Notes under the pieces: model-generated
Databases searched by the model: none
The model's input: the letters and a program-made list of their open reading frames with translations, nothing else
What the model was told of the DNA's origin: nothing
Translations under genes and position numbers: made by a program
NCBI GenBank assembly: GCA_011634665.1
Contig: WAEK01000003.1
Coordinates: 2,016,001-2,080,000 of the forward strand
From: Mortierella sp. BCC40632
Taxonomy: Eukaryota; Mortierellomycota; Mortierellomycetes; Mortierellales; Mortierellaceae
Direction: 5' to 3'
Length of the DNA: 64,000 bases
Shown here: positions 35,017 through 51,153 of the stretch, piece after piece
Numbering within the stretch: the first letter of the stretch is position 1
Layout of the letters: every line of letters begins with the position of its first letter

Positions 35017-37319
35017 TTGTTGTTGTCTTGGAAGCGACTCCAGAAAGGCCATAGTTTTCTTGTCAGAGATATCTCAAGGCGTATATTCTTCATCTTTTCA
35101 TCTACATACTGAGGGAATAGAGAGGTTGGTCTTGGCCTTTGCTTTCATGGATCAATCTCTCACGAATACATTCTCAACACGACTCCGTACTAATCCCCCT
35201 CGCACCCTTCTCTGCTTCTTTCAGTCCTCCTGCACTAAACTGTTTCGTCTTTGAATGGTAACCCGAAGGGCTAAGGGGGTAGCTATTAAAAGTGACATTT
35301 TGACATAGTCCTTCCATCCAATCATACAGTGGGATGTCCCAATTCACTGTAGTCACTCTGGATGAGAACAATCGGTAGGGGTCAGTGCCAGCGAAAAAAA
35401 AAGAGACCAGTTGAGGATCTAAACGTCCTTCTTACTTGGCGTTTTGGCACTAAATGGCGATCTCCAGAGGGGTTCAAAAGATCTACCCTTTCATAGCTTC
35501 AGGAGACCGTCCTTGCTTGATATGTGAACGGACTACTCCTCCATGGGCACTTTTCACAATTTTTCTTTGTTTCAAGATGTTGATCTGGAATTCACTCCAA
35601 AGTGTGAGCACTAAAAAGATAAATTTCATTGTTCATTTCTTTTTAGTGCCATCTCCGTGCAGGGAGAGGAGAAGTAAGGGATAATCTGAGCACGGGAAAG
35701 GGATATGTTGGATCGATTGCTAGTCCCAGCCAGGACACTGAATGGATGCATCTGTCCTTTCACATGACGTCTTTTTTTCTTTTCTTTGGGCAACTCTTCC
35801 ACCCCGAGTCTTCGTCCATTGTGAGGAATGTCCCCTGGCTCAGTTCTTTTTGTGTTCAGTTGAGTGATGCATATCAGAAGTACGCAACAGTCTCAGAAAC
35901 ACTCTAATATAATGAAAGGCAGTGTCTAGACAACTCGGCAAAAGGAAAAAGAAAGATCGGCGGAGAATTTGTTTTCAGGGACTGTTAACACCCATGCACG
36001 ATGTGGGGTAGATCGTCAATCCACGGCAAGAGGGACACCAGGTCCTGGCCCAAATTAGGTAGAGATGCATGGCTTTAGGCACGAATTTTTAAACGGTGTA
36101 TCTCGAGTATTGATGCAATCGAGACTATTCTTCTCACTTGATTCTCAGCTTTTGAGAACTTGGTTCAATCCTTGTAGTCTTAACCTCGCTCTTCTTTGGT
36201 GACTGTGTCATTGCGATGTCATCAGTGTAATAGACAACAGATGGGGAAAAAAACCTGGCATTGGATAGCATAATTGTTGCCATGAGCTCGGAAATAGAAG
36301 GCATGACTTCCACCCCGACTTGATACTAATCGATGCCTAACTTGTCCACTGATAAGCCTCTCACTATGACCAACGACCGATTCATCTAATGAGAAGGAAG
36401 GGCCATCCTAGTGTATTGGTCAGAGGGAGGAAAGAAAGCTTCCACCACTAATAGCTCAATACTACAATGTTTGGAGCGACCGAAAGGAGACGAGTACGGA
36501 AAGAAAAAACGCAGAGAACACTTGATAGGCCTCTCTTTCTCTTTCTCTCTCTTTTTTTTTTTTTAGGCCAAGTGTCTACGACACTTTTCTATACAACCCT
36601 GGAAATGCGGAGTAACTGATAAACTCCACCAATTTTTCGGAACAAGACTCATTCCATGGGGCGGAGCAAACTTTCAGAACATGCTAGCAGTCCTCTCTGA
36701 ACCCGCTCTCCTTCAGAAACCCATCCGACTTTGTCAATGACTGGCTAGCCCTCATCATATCAAATGAAGTTTTCGTTCTACTACCCACAATGCACCAAGA
36801 GTCTCTCCTCTAGCAGTGCAGCTCTCGGTTCTAGCAGTATTTTTTTTTCACCCTTCTACTCAAGTCGAGGAACATGACCAGTACAAAGATGAACGTTTCT
36901 AGGTCAAATCTCAGTAATAATTTGTTGGCTCCCTCTACAAGTGTACGGAACATAGATAGGCAATGCAGACTTTTGGTATTTTTCAATGCTTTCTTTTTTT
37001 TTTATGTTCTTCACATTTTATTGATGAATTAGCTTACAAGTAAATGAATCAGTCTCCAGTCTCTCCTTTCTCTCTCTTTTTCTGTCTCTTTTCTCTCCAA
37101 GAAAGATTACCATGATTGGAGATACGACCAAGAACAATGTAGGGGGGGGGCATATCCGTCAGCGAAATAAATAAAAAAGTAGACGAACTGGTCGAAATTG
37201 GGTCAGAGCAAAAGTCAAGGGGGCCTTGTCACTACGGGTTGTCCATTCGTCAGTAGCTTCTCCAAGAGATCAATAACCGGAAAAAGAGAGTGTCGTTTCA
37301 AATTGGGTGGGGGTTTTCT

Positions 37320-39287
37320 TTAGGCAAGGACGACCACCGAGGCGACCAAAGTGATGGCCATCAGGGCGAGTGAGCCAGCATGGAGGTTCGAAGCAGCGGA
37401 CTCGCCAGGCATCTTGACAGTGTTGGGTCCAAAGTTGGCATTGCACGAGTCGACAAGCTTCAGAGTGCTGTAACGCTCCTGGATCTTTTGGCTCTCAGCA
37501 CCACAGAGGAAGCATGGGTCTAGAGGATCATCAGACGGTAAACAAGTCATGGATATCCGGTAATGTCATGAGCAAGGAGCAGGGCGGAGAAAGGATATTG
37601 TAGAAACGGAAGAGGGGATGTTAGCAGGATTGCTTTAGGCGGCTGATCACCCTTTTTTTTCTTTTTTTCTCCAAAGCCGTGCGACGCGAGATCTCTCGCA
37701 TTGAAAAGGAGTCTAAAGGACAACTCAAGGGACGTGTGCCATTGTGGGGACAAGGACGAGCAAGGGGAAGGGGTTGAAGCAATGCAAAAAGAAAAGGCTT
37801 CGGCGGGAGTAGCATGGTCATACACACACGACCCTATTCTGCAAGTGACGCGATCGGTTGATCCACCATGCACGTCCAAAAGGCCACTGGCTTGTCCCTT
37901 GTACTCGGCCACCCCTCTTGCTGCCTCCGAGGACGCTTCAAATGAGACTTTTCGCTCATCCACACAATGTCCGCGTGGGTCATCCAGAGCTGGACTTTTC
38001 TTCTCTCTTCACTCCCCCTACTCTGCTGCCCCTTTGACTGGACTTTTACCGCCACAGAGTGAAGGGCGGTCTCTGCAGTTTAGCAGTATCCTCCAGACCC
38101 CACAGGACGGAGCGGAGTCAAGTGCACTCCATGTTGACCCATTGCCTAGGCTACCTGCTCACTAGAACAGCCTTACTGCCGACCGATGATGTCTTTGTTG
38201 TAGTGCTGCATTTGTCATAGCCTTTGTGCCGTAATGGTGGGAGTATAATACAACGTGTATAGAGTGTGGGCTCGGTGGGTGTTCATAGAGGTGATAAAGA
38301 GAGAACGAGAGGGAGAGGGAAAGCGAAGGGGGTGGGGGGTGGGTAGTCGGGCGCCGATGAACGGAGGAGCAGGACGGAGGAACAAGAGGGAAGGAGAGTG
38401 CAGAGACACAAGTGCTCACTCACTTACTCACTCACTCTCTCTCTCTCTCTTTCTCTGCTGACTATCGGATGGCGGCTCTCACATGGGCCCACGGCTTTCT
38501 GTAGGTAAGCTTCGGGGAGAGGGCTCGCCACCCCCTACCTCATCCAGTCCCAGGCCAATCCAGTCTTTGTGCTCCTTCCCTGGCCCAGCTTGAGGGCCGA
38601 GGGGCAGTTCAGTTGGTGGAGCATGTGGGACGCATTAATTATTAACAGGGAGATAAAAAGATGTGTCTGTGCAGGAAGGTCGGGTGGAGTGACAGGTTGA
38701 CCGGGCGGAGAGAGAGAGTGAGAGAGTGAGGATGAGAGAGACAGTGAGGAGGGTTCAGTCCGAGTGGGAGTGGGCGACGTTATTTGCGGCGGAGAGTGGA
38801 ACCGAGGGTGCGCAAACGCGTCTCACTCTGCGAGATGGGTTGATCTCACTAGAGAGAGAGAGAAAGAGAAAGAAAAAGAGAACGTCGCATTCACCAGAGA
38901 CCACACGTCCTGCAGTTCATTCATCCCAGTCCATGGCCAACTGCGGATGTCTGTCTGTCTGTCTGTCTGTGTAGTGAAATGATGTCTGCGTGGGGGAGGG
39001 AGAGGAAGCGAGAGCGAGGAGGGAGTGCAGGCAGAGACATTACCATAGGCATTGATAACGGGCTGCTTGCAGAGACACTTGTCAGTTTCTGGACCGGCAG
39101 TGGCAGGGAACTTGATGTTGCCCTTGGGGTCGACGCTGATGTTGCATTCCTTGAGGACTTCGATCAACTTTGAGCACTTTTCCTGGTAGCAGGGCAGCGG
39201 CTCCTGGGGCTGAGGCGAAGGGTTCTGAGCCGAGACGGCGACGATGGCCACAATAAGGGCAACGAGGAGAGCAAGGACAGAGCGCAT
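37320..39287 (-). CDS. Small cysteine-rich GPI-type surface protein with a 1.5-kb intron, 147 aa
   Basis: Exons 39287-39044 and 37519-37320 are joined across a 1,524-base intron (donor GTAATG, acceptor CTCTAG). Phase 1 is kept and the join reads KQPVINAY-D-PCFLCGAE. The product has a signal peptide (about 1-20), then eight cysteines spaced through CYQEKC, LKEC, KCLC, CFLC and DSC. A hydrophobic C-terminus (SLALMAITLVASVVVLA) follows a Ser/Ala-rich linker, which is a typical GPI-anchor signal. It is probably a cell-surface protein of a family common in Mortierella-like fungi; function unknown. The unusual intron is the main doubt: an internal exon or two separate transcripts cannot be excluded. 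Confidence 0.65.
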
Positions 39288-41035
39288 GATGAAGTGGAGA
39301 TGAGATGTGGTGAGGATGAGCTGAGTAAGAAAAGGGAGTGAGATGTGGATGGGATTGCTGCTGTGGGCGACGACGAGCAGGCGTGGGGGAATGGATCGTG
39401 TGGGGGGCAGACAGAGATCAGAAGGAAAGGAAGAAAAAAAGAGAAAAGACGGAAAAGAAGTGCCAGTAGCTCTGTCATATACTATCTCTCTCTCTCTAAG
39501 AAACCAAACGACCTTGCCTCGCCGTTGCAGCCGAGGTTGACCATGTCAGGCCAGACCTGCCTTGTGCTCTTTGGTTCTCCTTTCTAGCGCAGACCAAACG
39601 CCAGCACAGATGCATGCGATGTATTCGTGCTCCGTCATGTCCTTGCGTTCGGCCCTACACACCTACCGTCGTGTCCTCGGCTCCACTCTGGCGGTTCGTC
39701 CTCACCTCGTTCACATATCATTCTCCCATCCTTTTTCTCCCACAATGGAACCCCGAGTCCGCCGAGTTGGCGCCGGTCTCTTGCTCTATCACCTGCGCAC
39801 CTCTTTTCTTTTGCCGCGTGCTCACGGCGCCTTCCATCGATATTCCACCGCTCTTTTTGTTCTATTGTCCATTCCCACTCTCTTTTTCTCTCTCACTCTC
39901 TTCCCCCATCCCATGGGTTTGTTTGAGAGCCTCAACTTTGCTTCGGGGCACCTCAACCGTTCGGTACTCGAATCTCGTCGGGGAACAGCTTTTCTTTCTT
40001 CAAAGTGTATATGCACGCACACGCACACAACACACACAACACACACAACATCGACGCTCAGCAATACAACGCACGCCCCCTTCAACGATCGTGGTGGATA
40101 GTCTAGTAACGGAATGTGGATGTGGTTCGCAATCCAGTTCATCAACCCTATCTGACTCGCATTTTTTTTTTTTTTTTTAATGCTTATCCCACTTGCTAAT
40201 GCTACCGGACCCAATATTTTCGTCCGACAGTTTGGGAGTAAGGGGGTGGGGCCAGCAACATTATCGATCGGACTAATTGTTACGCTATTGCACTCATATC
40301 TTTGGTATAGCCTTTTGTCAGATGTGAAAAAAAGTACACATATTCCTATGTACCGTTGTTGTATCCCACAAAAGTTTCTCTTTCTCTCTCCTCACTCTTT
40401 CTGCTCCCCCTCAGGCTTGATTTCCCCTTCTCCCCCCCCCCCATGTGCCAGACAGGAGACCTTTTACACCGACACCGAGAGGGTGGCGAGGGAAGGGAAT
40501 AAAGAATGTGAGTAGGTGCTCACAAGGAGAGAGGCTCGACGGGCGCCATGGTACGCTTTGTACCCAGTGTTTGTCTATTAAGGTTAATGGCAAGGTTTAA
40601 AGAGAGCATACTTTTGGTGTATGACCTGACTGGGCCGTTGCTCCCCACTCCCTCACTCCTCACTCCCTCACTCTCCCTTTCCCTAAGCCATTTGCGCCGT
40701 GTTCTCGACCTTACGAAAGTTGCTCCAGTGTAGAGTAGGGCTTACACGATCAAAATTTCTGTTGCTCATGCGGTACAGTGGTCTTTTTTGGGTATGGTAG
40801 AAAAAGAGAACAAAGTCGGAGCCTTGGCCCAATTGTAAGGTTTGTTAGCCAAAGTAGAATCTCGATCGCGTGTCAGAGAGCAATTCTGAGGTTCACCTAG
40901 GCAGCGAAGAAGGGGCAGAGGGAAGGAAGGAAATGGGTGCAAGTCCAAGCCTCTTCTTCTCCTCTGCCAACTTGTCCAAATGCGTATAGAGTCACTACAA
41001 CAAACCGTATTGCACAACAACACACACATTTATAG

Positions 41036-41068
<33 letters not shown>

Positions 41069-41379
41069 TTTTACCCCTGGATCGCTCTTTCTGATTGGCT
41101 AAATTGTCTTGGAACCAGCTCAGACTGATCGATGCTTCTTTGCCTACTCTCTTCTTTCTCCACAGTCCAAAAAAAAACACGACATTGATCAATGCAAATT
41201 GCGTAAGGAGTTTATATAAAAGGGAATATACACAACTACAAAACTACAATTACAATGCTTTGTGAAGAAAAGTTCTTTTTTTTTTTTTGTTCTCATTAAG
41301 ATGGGATAGGATATGTTTGCACGCAAAAGTGAAAGGGAATGTGTGAGATGAAGATTATGCAAGGAGCATCTGCTTTTCC
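39288..41379. other. Intergenic between two surface-protein genes
   Basis: 2.1 kb. Long open frames on the plus strand around 39560-40180 are compositionally odd, have no domain, and contain a CA-rich run (40014-40050) and a T run near 40164; they are judged non-coding. The segment also includes the 5' flank of the gene ending at 39287. Confidence 0.45.
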
Positions 41380-43045
41380 TTAAAAAGCAAGCATAGCTGC
41401 GGCACCAGCAACAATGGCCGAGGCAATGGCAGTGACACCACCCAAAGTTGAGGCAGCGCTCTTGTTGCCAGAAGCAGTGGCCTTGGGGTCAGGAGCACCA
41501 GTGGAAGAGGAGGTCGCGTTAGCCGTGGGGGTAGCGGCAGCTGTGGGCGAGGGGACGATGGAACCGATGGCACCGGGGTTGGTGTTAGGCTTTCCATCTA
41601 CCAAAGAGGGCTTCAAAGTACCGGGGCTGCCGCTAGCATCGGTGATTGTGAAGCGGGTAGCCCAGGCCATACCCTTGCCGTCTGTGCGGTCCTTGACCTT
41701 GAAGAGCAAGAAGTAGACTGGTAGAAGAAAGGAGAGAAAGAAACAAAGAAACAATGGTTAGCCTCAGATTCTATAATGATTGTTGCTTTGTATCTCTGTT
41801 TACGGCCCAACAGCGGTGGTTTGAGGGCACTCTAAACTTCCTTGGTGTGGTCAATGCCTGGTGTACGAAGAAATCAGTCTGCTCTCCTCTCTTTTTTCGA
41901 CCTTTCACCCCGTGGACGGGGCTCCGACCCTTTCTTCTTTCCTCCTCCTCTTCCCCTTCCCCTTCCTCACACGACCCGCGACCTGTGCCGATGCAGTCTC
42001 ATCGACTCCGTTGGGTTTGTGAAATCCGGGTTATTCGGGGGTAGTGCGTGGGCTATCGGCTCCTGATTTGTTGCGCACACAGGCCACATCCCTGACGGTT
42101 GAGGAGGTGGAAGAGGGATAGCACAGGAATCTGTGTTGTTGTTTTTTTTTTTTTTTTTTTTTTTGGCCGACTTTCTTTGACGGGGACGCGCGTTGCTCTC
42201 ATATATGTTCAAGATCCTCTCTGCATGCTTCTCGGTGTTCTTTTTCACTCGGGAAAAAGCTGGACGAGAGGTGCAAGGCACTCTCGGCGCTCGACATCAA
42301 CGAGTGCTGGCTGGTTCGGCGCGCCTAAGGAATGTCCGAGTTGGTGTAACTGATAGTGTGATCCTCTCCTCCCTTTTTTGCTCCGTGCTCTCGCCATCCC
42401 CACCATCGACACATATTACAGACATCAGTATCTCTCTCTACGTCTCTCTCTCCTTTTGCTGGTCTGCGCTTTCTCCGATATCAATATACTATACTAGACT
42501 GGGCACACGACCAGATCCAAAAGAAGTGAGCCAACGCCGTCGCTGTTGCAAATTGCACCGTCTGTGGCGTTCCGTTTGCTGAATTCCACACACTCGGGGA
42601 GGGGAAGTGGGGGGGGGGGAGGAGGAGGAGGAGAGAGAAGAGGATGAGGCCAGACAGAAGCTTCTGCTAAATGGCTTGACTTTGGCCAATATCCTCCAAT
42701 TATTTCACTGGACACAAAGTTTTGAGAGATCAAAAAGGACTTACTCTGACCGGGAGGCGAGACATAGGGGACGGTGTACTCGAAGGTGGTTGTCTTGCCG
42801 CCCTGAACGCCAGTGGCAATGGTAGCGAGCTCAACCTGAGTCTGGTCACTGCCAGTCATGAGGAAGATATCAAAGACTGGGTTGGTGGAGAGCTTGGGCT
42901 CAACGTTGTCATCCTGCCAAGAGATGGTGACATTCTTGCCAGGGTTCCAGACATCAGAACCGATGGGGTGGATGGGCGAGACGAAGGCCGAGGCCATGGA
43001 GGCCATGGACAAGGCAGCAGCACCGAGGAGAGTGAGGGACTTCAT
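41380..43045 (-). CDS. Kre9/Knh1-like Ser/Thr-rich GPI-anchored protein, 212 aa
   Basis: Exons 43045-42745 and 41717-41380 are joined across a 1,027-base intron (donor GTAAGT, acceptor ACCAG) in phase 1, giving VSPPGQ-I-YFLLFKVKD. A signal peptide (about 1-20, ending SMASA) is followed by an immunoglobulin-like domain with P..SDVWNPGKNVTISW near its start and RFTIT at its end. That is the Kre9/Knh1 N-terminal fold. A Ser/Thr/Ala/Pro stalk (for example SPTAAATPTANATSSSTGA) and a hydrophobic GPI signal (AIASAIVAGAAAMLAF) follow. It is likely a cell-wall or plasma-membrane protein related to beta-glucan organisation. Compared with the gene at 9727 it has the full stalk and anchor. Confidence 0.8.
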
Positions 43046-43110
43046 GTTGAAAGAGGAGAGGGGGGGGTGGGGGATAAAGAGGATGTTGTTGTGTGAAGAG
43101 ACGAGAAAGA

Positions 43111-43158
<48 letters not shown>

Positions 43159-43459
43159 CAAACGAAGGAGGGAAGAAGATGACGGTGAGGAGGGGATGGA
43201 CGGGATGGGGAGTCAAGAGCTGAATGAAGATCAAAAAGAAGAGATGTGATGGTGAGAGATGGGCTAGCCTTTATGCGTCGAGGCAGTGCCTGGGACGGAC
43301 ATTATCCAATGCAATTTGCGCGGATGCACAAATGAACGCGCGCCTTGCTGTCTTGGGGACTGGTGAGGGTGGTAATAATAGACTTTTTCTGTCAGTTGTC
43401 TCTCTGTGTGTGTATATCTGCTTCGAATAATTGCTCTCCGCTCTCGTTTCTTTTCTTTT

Positions 43460-43503
<44 letters not shown>

Positions 43504-44299
43504 TCTCTCTTTCTCTCTTTCTCGTCCTACCCCTCTCTCTTACTTTTCTGCTCACTTGCTCCATGCCTGGGATGTGGACCAAGCAGGTGTGGCTGCCACC
43601 GAGCCTATCCAAAGGTGCTCTCCCTCCTGACCCTGTTCAGGCCCCTGCTTCCTCCACCGTTGAAGAGTACCCTACCCCCCCTGTCTCTCCGGCCACTCCT
43701 CGGATGGCAATCTCTGACCCTAGCTTGTGTAAGCTCAAAGTCAGGCCGTCCTTCACAAACGAGCCCAACAGCCCCATTTGTTGACTCTTTGTCGTCTCTC
43801 CTTTCTTTTTCACTGCCCAGCCTCTTTTTCTTTGCGGGACAAGGATAGGGCAATTGGTATCTTACTCTAGTAGTCTTGAGGACCTTCTCAATGGTGTCCT
43901 GTGTACTGTACAGTACACTATTTTTTTTTTTTTTTTTTTTTTTTTTTATTTTTTTTTATTTTTTATTTTTTGTTCTTCACTGCGCCCTTTGCCTTTTGGA
44001 TTGAACTCATCTAGGGACATACCCTTGCAGCTTTGGGCTGAGAGCGGAGATGTACCTTAGTGTTGTGTGTGGACTATTCCTATTCATAGAGTCGCCAAGA
44101 CACCCCTGGCCCCCGGTACTGGCCACAAAAGCCAACGGTAAAAACAAAACTCAGAGAAAAGTGACGCCTTGCCATGTGGGACAGACGCCCACTCCCCAGA
44201 GGCAGTCTGCTATCGTGTGACCAGTCCAGAGCCATATTTGTTTTCGAGCTGTGCCATTTTTATTTCTTAGTTTTTGGGAGTTTACAGACAGAGGAATCA
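43046..44299. other. Intergenic with GA/CT repeats and one doubtful small ORF
   Basis: A GA repeat at 43113-43154 lies within about 110 bases of the start of the Kre9-like gene. A CT repeat covers about 43467-43500 and a T27 run about 43921-43947. A 73-codon plus-strand frame at 43563-43784 (starts MPGMWTKQVW, with a Pro-rich middle) looks protein-like but has no homologue I recognise and no intron, so it is not called. Confidence 0.4.
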
Positions 44300-44825
44300 T
44301 TACCACCGCCTCCTCTCGCCTCTGTTGATCGTACCTTCATCGTCACTCTCATTGCTGCTGTCGCTGTTGTCACTGTCGTCGCTATCCTCGCTTTCATCGC
44401 TGCTGGTCTCCTCTTCCTCATCCTCTCCAACCTTATTACTAACAACCACTTCCCGCTCGAGGCTGTCGCGGAGAACCTGAATAATGTCGTCATAGTCCTC
44501 ACGGACCCTCAACTGGTGTCCTGCGCCGTTCTGGCTCTGGTCTTGCGCAACCGCTGAATCCTCCTGGAGCTGCTGATATTCCAGTTGACGCTTCCATAAT
44601 CTCTCAAGAATGAAGATGGCTCCTTCCTTCTCAATGTCTAAACTGTAGTATTTTCCAAGCACCTCGTCCTTGTCTGGAAGTTCGCCTACCCCTGGACCTT
44701 CACTTTTGGGCGTTGTTACAAATTCCTGAAAAACCAAATATGGATCTAGAATAGGAAGAAAGGGTACAACAGCCCAAAGCTTAACAATTCTAAATCCACC
44801 AAAGAGTTGGCCAATCATACCTTCC

Positions 44826-44856
<31 letters not shown>

Positions 44857-45917
44857 GGTTATCGGAACTGACCTTTAGCCTTGTCACCGATCGCCGCATT
44901 CATAATCTTTTCTACACGGGTAATGAGATCTAGTTCAGCCAATCGTCGTTGAGCAACGGCTTCTGGAGAAGTATCAAGCTTCCAATCCTGTCCAGCATCG
45001 TCATCGTCCTCCTCCTCGTCATCGTCTTCTCCGCCATCGCCATCGGCTGCAATTTCAGCCGCAGTGGCAATTTTGACTCCATTTTTAAATCCCATGATTG
45101 AGGATACGACAGTCCCTTGCGGTTGCTGGGCTCCTTCCTTTAGGAATCGAGATCTACATTCAATGGGTGCCAATCGTGAAGGCGTAGCCAATCATAATAT
45201 GTTAGGAAAACAATTGTCCTATGCTGGACTACCTATGGAAAGACGCGTATCTATTTTTAATCGATCCCAATTGCAGTATAGACTTACTTTACAGGGGCAA
45301 CGAACGTAAAGCCGAATCCCATACCAAACTCACGGTTCTTCAACACATATCGTGTCAGTTTGGAGAATCTGTCGCACCGTGTGATCTGCCCACAGGCTCC
45401 ACATTCTTTTGTGATATAAGTTCCATAGACGGTCAAAGCAGTCTCTGGGTTCAGACAAACAACACAGAGAATGAATCTTCGAATGAATTTGTCCAAAACT
45501 AGCTGCAGCTCAGACATTGTTAGAACCCCACCATCCTCGAGGCGGAGGGCCCTTGGGGGGCGATCATCCAGATGACCACGGAACTGCAGCTCCAGTTCAA
45601 AGTATTTAGAGAGGTACTCAAGCGGACGGTTGAGTGCCTTGGAAATGGCAATGAGGTTCTGGATCTGGGTTGAAGCTGGGATCTCGACAGGTACTTTGCT
45701 TGGGGGGATTGTCCTCATTCGGGCGGGGTTGATGCGAACCTCTATTGCTGGCCTTTTTTATTTATGAAAAAAGGGGGTTTTGAAAGTCCTGTTAGAAAGA
45801 ATACGTCGTGTAAATGTATACAGCCATAAGACCTTCAGGAATTCGGGCAAGAACCTACATTTTGTAGCGGTAGTATGGGTCTGGGTTGGTGCTTGGGATG
45901 TTGACCATCGAGTTCAT
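44300..45917 (-). CDS. Divergent eIF5-like protein (eIF2B/eIF5 zinc-finger domain), 441 aa
   Basis: Four exons: 45917-45859, 45752-45288, 45153-44873, 44820-44300. Phases fit; donors are GTAGGT, GTAAGT and GTCAGT. The N-terminus reads DPYYRYKMP, equal to the eIF5 motif FYRYKMP whose arginine (here Arg17) is needed for eIF2 GTPase activation. The NRPLEYLSKYFELEL segment and a C4 zinc finger (Cys116, Cys119, Cys137, Cys140; LCVVC...ECGAC) also follow eIF5. The lysine/glycine segment that normally follows RYKMP (GKGNGIKT in eIF5) is replaced. The C-terminal half has a highly acidic patch and ends in SDES-type Ser/Asp repeats without an obvious W2 domain. It may be a fast-evolving paralogue. A start at 45908 is also possible. 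It is transcribed divergently from SPB1. Confidence 0.65.
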
Positions 45918-46525
45918 GAGGACGCGTCTGTTACCCTTTTTGGGGCGTGCTTGCTGTGGGCGTGGCATGGCTCGGCTGTTTCAGCGGCTGAGTGTAGCTC
46001 AACCAGAAGGAAGGGTGTATTTGGGAGAGAATGGAGTATGGTGCTGATGCGAGGTAAGATGGGATGATGAGAGACGCGTTAAATAAAAGATGGAGAGATG
46101 GGTCATTATGGCTGTGAAGGAGAGGTTGGGCTGCGGCCGCCCCCCGCAGTTCGCAGTCCAACTTGTGGCGGACTCCTGCAGGGACCTGTCAAGACGGGGG
46201 AAATTCTTGTTTACCAGTCCCGAAAAAGCCACTCAAAAAAAAAAAAAAAAAAAAAAGCTCTGCATCTCCATGGCAAATGCCTCTCCATCAGACTAAGGCT
46301 CCTCCTTTGGCATTGGCCTCATCTCGTTCACTCGCCTGCTCCTCTTCTTTGTTACTCCATTTCTTTGTCTCTTTTATATTTTCGACATCCTCTCCTTGCT
46401 GTCGACCCATTCCTCCTCATTTCTCTTTTGAATACCCCCTCTTCTGTTCTTTGCCCGTATTAGGCCTTTTGGACACTTGTCCTTGCAATCACTCCATCTC
46501 ATATCTTCATTAGAAACTATACAAC
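45918..46525. promoter_or_regulatory. Bidirectional promoter region, eIF5-like / SPB1
   Basis: 608 bases separate two divergent translation and ribosome genes. The segment contains an A22 tract near 46234-46256 and CT-rich sequence close to SPB1. No TATA box was recognised. Shared regulation is inferred from arrangement only. Confidence 0.5.
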
Positions 46526-49983
<3,458 letters not shown>

Positions 49984-51153
49984 TGGTCTCCGCCCGCGAG
50001 TCCTCTCTCTCATCTGCCAGGCACTGAGGTGTCGTCATACTCCGATGGATGACAGTCGTGTTCAATGTTATGTTCCTAGATAGACCCTTGCAGCACCCCT
50101 CTCTTTCATGTCCAATCTATGTATTAGCATTCTCTTTTTCTTATTTTCTACTATTAGCATGTCTTTTTCATTAAAACGTTACGCGTATCGAAACTTGCTT
50201 GGGTCCCCCGCTCCTGGTGAAGAGTGGCTGATTCTGTGGTATCGGACAGGCCCGTATACAAGAAGGTGTAGTGCGGGCATCCCGTTCAGCGTGCTCAGGG
50301 CTCTGGCGCTTTTTCTTCTCCCCCATCACTTGCCATTGTTGAGGACCAAGCATACGGTTACCTCTTTTGGGAGGGCGAGAAGAAGGGAGCATGAGCGATA
50401 ACAAAGTGCCACGCCCTTCAATCCCGTTTGGTCCCTTTTAGTAAGAGTGAACGGTTGGGGGAAAAAAACAAAAGCAACCACAACTGAACCGCCCTTTCCC
50501 TGGGCCCATGCGGAGAGCAGCATTCGACAGAGCAAAAAACGTGACCTAGCCTAGTAGTAGGCGGGAGATCACGGAAGAGAGAGTCTGAGAGGCACTCATA
50601 GTACGCCCCTGTCATTCAAGGCCACTGAGCTTAATCAAAATCCCTGCCTCTGTCAACCTGCAAACAAGAGCGAGCACAGGTAAAAAAAAATCTCGCAGAG
50701 TTAGGCGGCCGAATGAGAGGGCTCCCCGCACTTTGGGCACGAGTGTTCTTCCGAGGCCCAACTCATTGTACTCGCCGAAGGGGAAGAGGTGTAAATTCTT
50801 TTCGACGGCTCTCCACAGCCTATGAGTGGCTGCTGTCTCGTGCTTGTCCATGACTTGTGCCTTTAGGCTGGTCCACGCGGATCGATCCGCCCGATAGTCC
50901 AGCGGAGGAGAAGAAGAGGACTCGTATAAAAAGGGATCCGTCGCCTGGGTCGCCCACGTCCCTCCTCTGTCTCTTTGAACTCGTCTCCCTTCCACATTTC
51001 CCCCCTTTCTTTGTGCAATTGCATTCCTGTACATAACACACTCTTCACTCTTCAATCTCTCCTTCCTTTGCAACGTCGAGCTGAACAATTTGCTTTCTCA
51101 CACTCTCCACTCTCCCACGATCAACTACTTCATCTTTTACTCCGTTTAACAAA
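49984..51153. other. Intergenic: SPB1 3' flank and malate synthase promoter
   Basis: No gene is supported. The right part carries a TATA box at 50925 and a CT-rich leader (about 50960-51130) before the malate synthase ATG. Confidence 0.5.
50925..50932 (+). promoter_or_regulatory. TATA box of the malate synthase gene
   Basis: TATAAAAA, 229 bases before the ATG at 51154, followed by the pyrimidine-rich stretch typical of a highly expressed fungal gene. Confidence 0.55.

Larger units (their letters stand above)
30408..37319. other. Gene-poor 6.9 kb region
   Basis: After the carboxypeptidase promoter I find no supported gene. The region holds several A/T homopolymers (A18 near 33694, A15 near 33728, T34 at 34982-35015), short GA/CT repeats, and a perfect 12-base palindrome at 31915-31926. 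Short open frames lack recognisable domains and conserved splice structure. It could contain non-coding transcripts or decayed elements that cannot be recognised without a search. Confidence 0.5.

Noticed and set aside
37701..38165. 154-codon plus-strand frame inside the long intron of the surface-protein gene
   Set aside because: No domain, start context or conservation seen; composition fits chance in GC-balanced DNA.
39562..40180. Two overlapping plus-strand frames of about 180 codons
   Set aside because: They overlap in different frames, include CA and T simple repeats, and show no recognisable motif.
43563..43784. 73-codon plus-strand frame MPGMWTKQVW...
   Set aside because: Protein-like composition but no family, no intron and no second copy; too weak to call.
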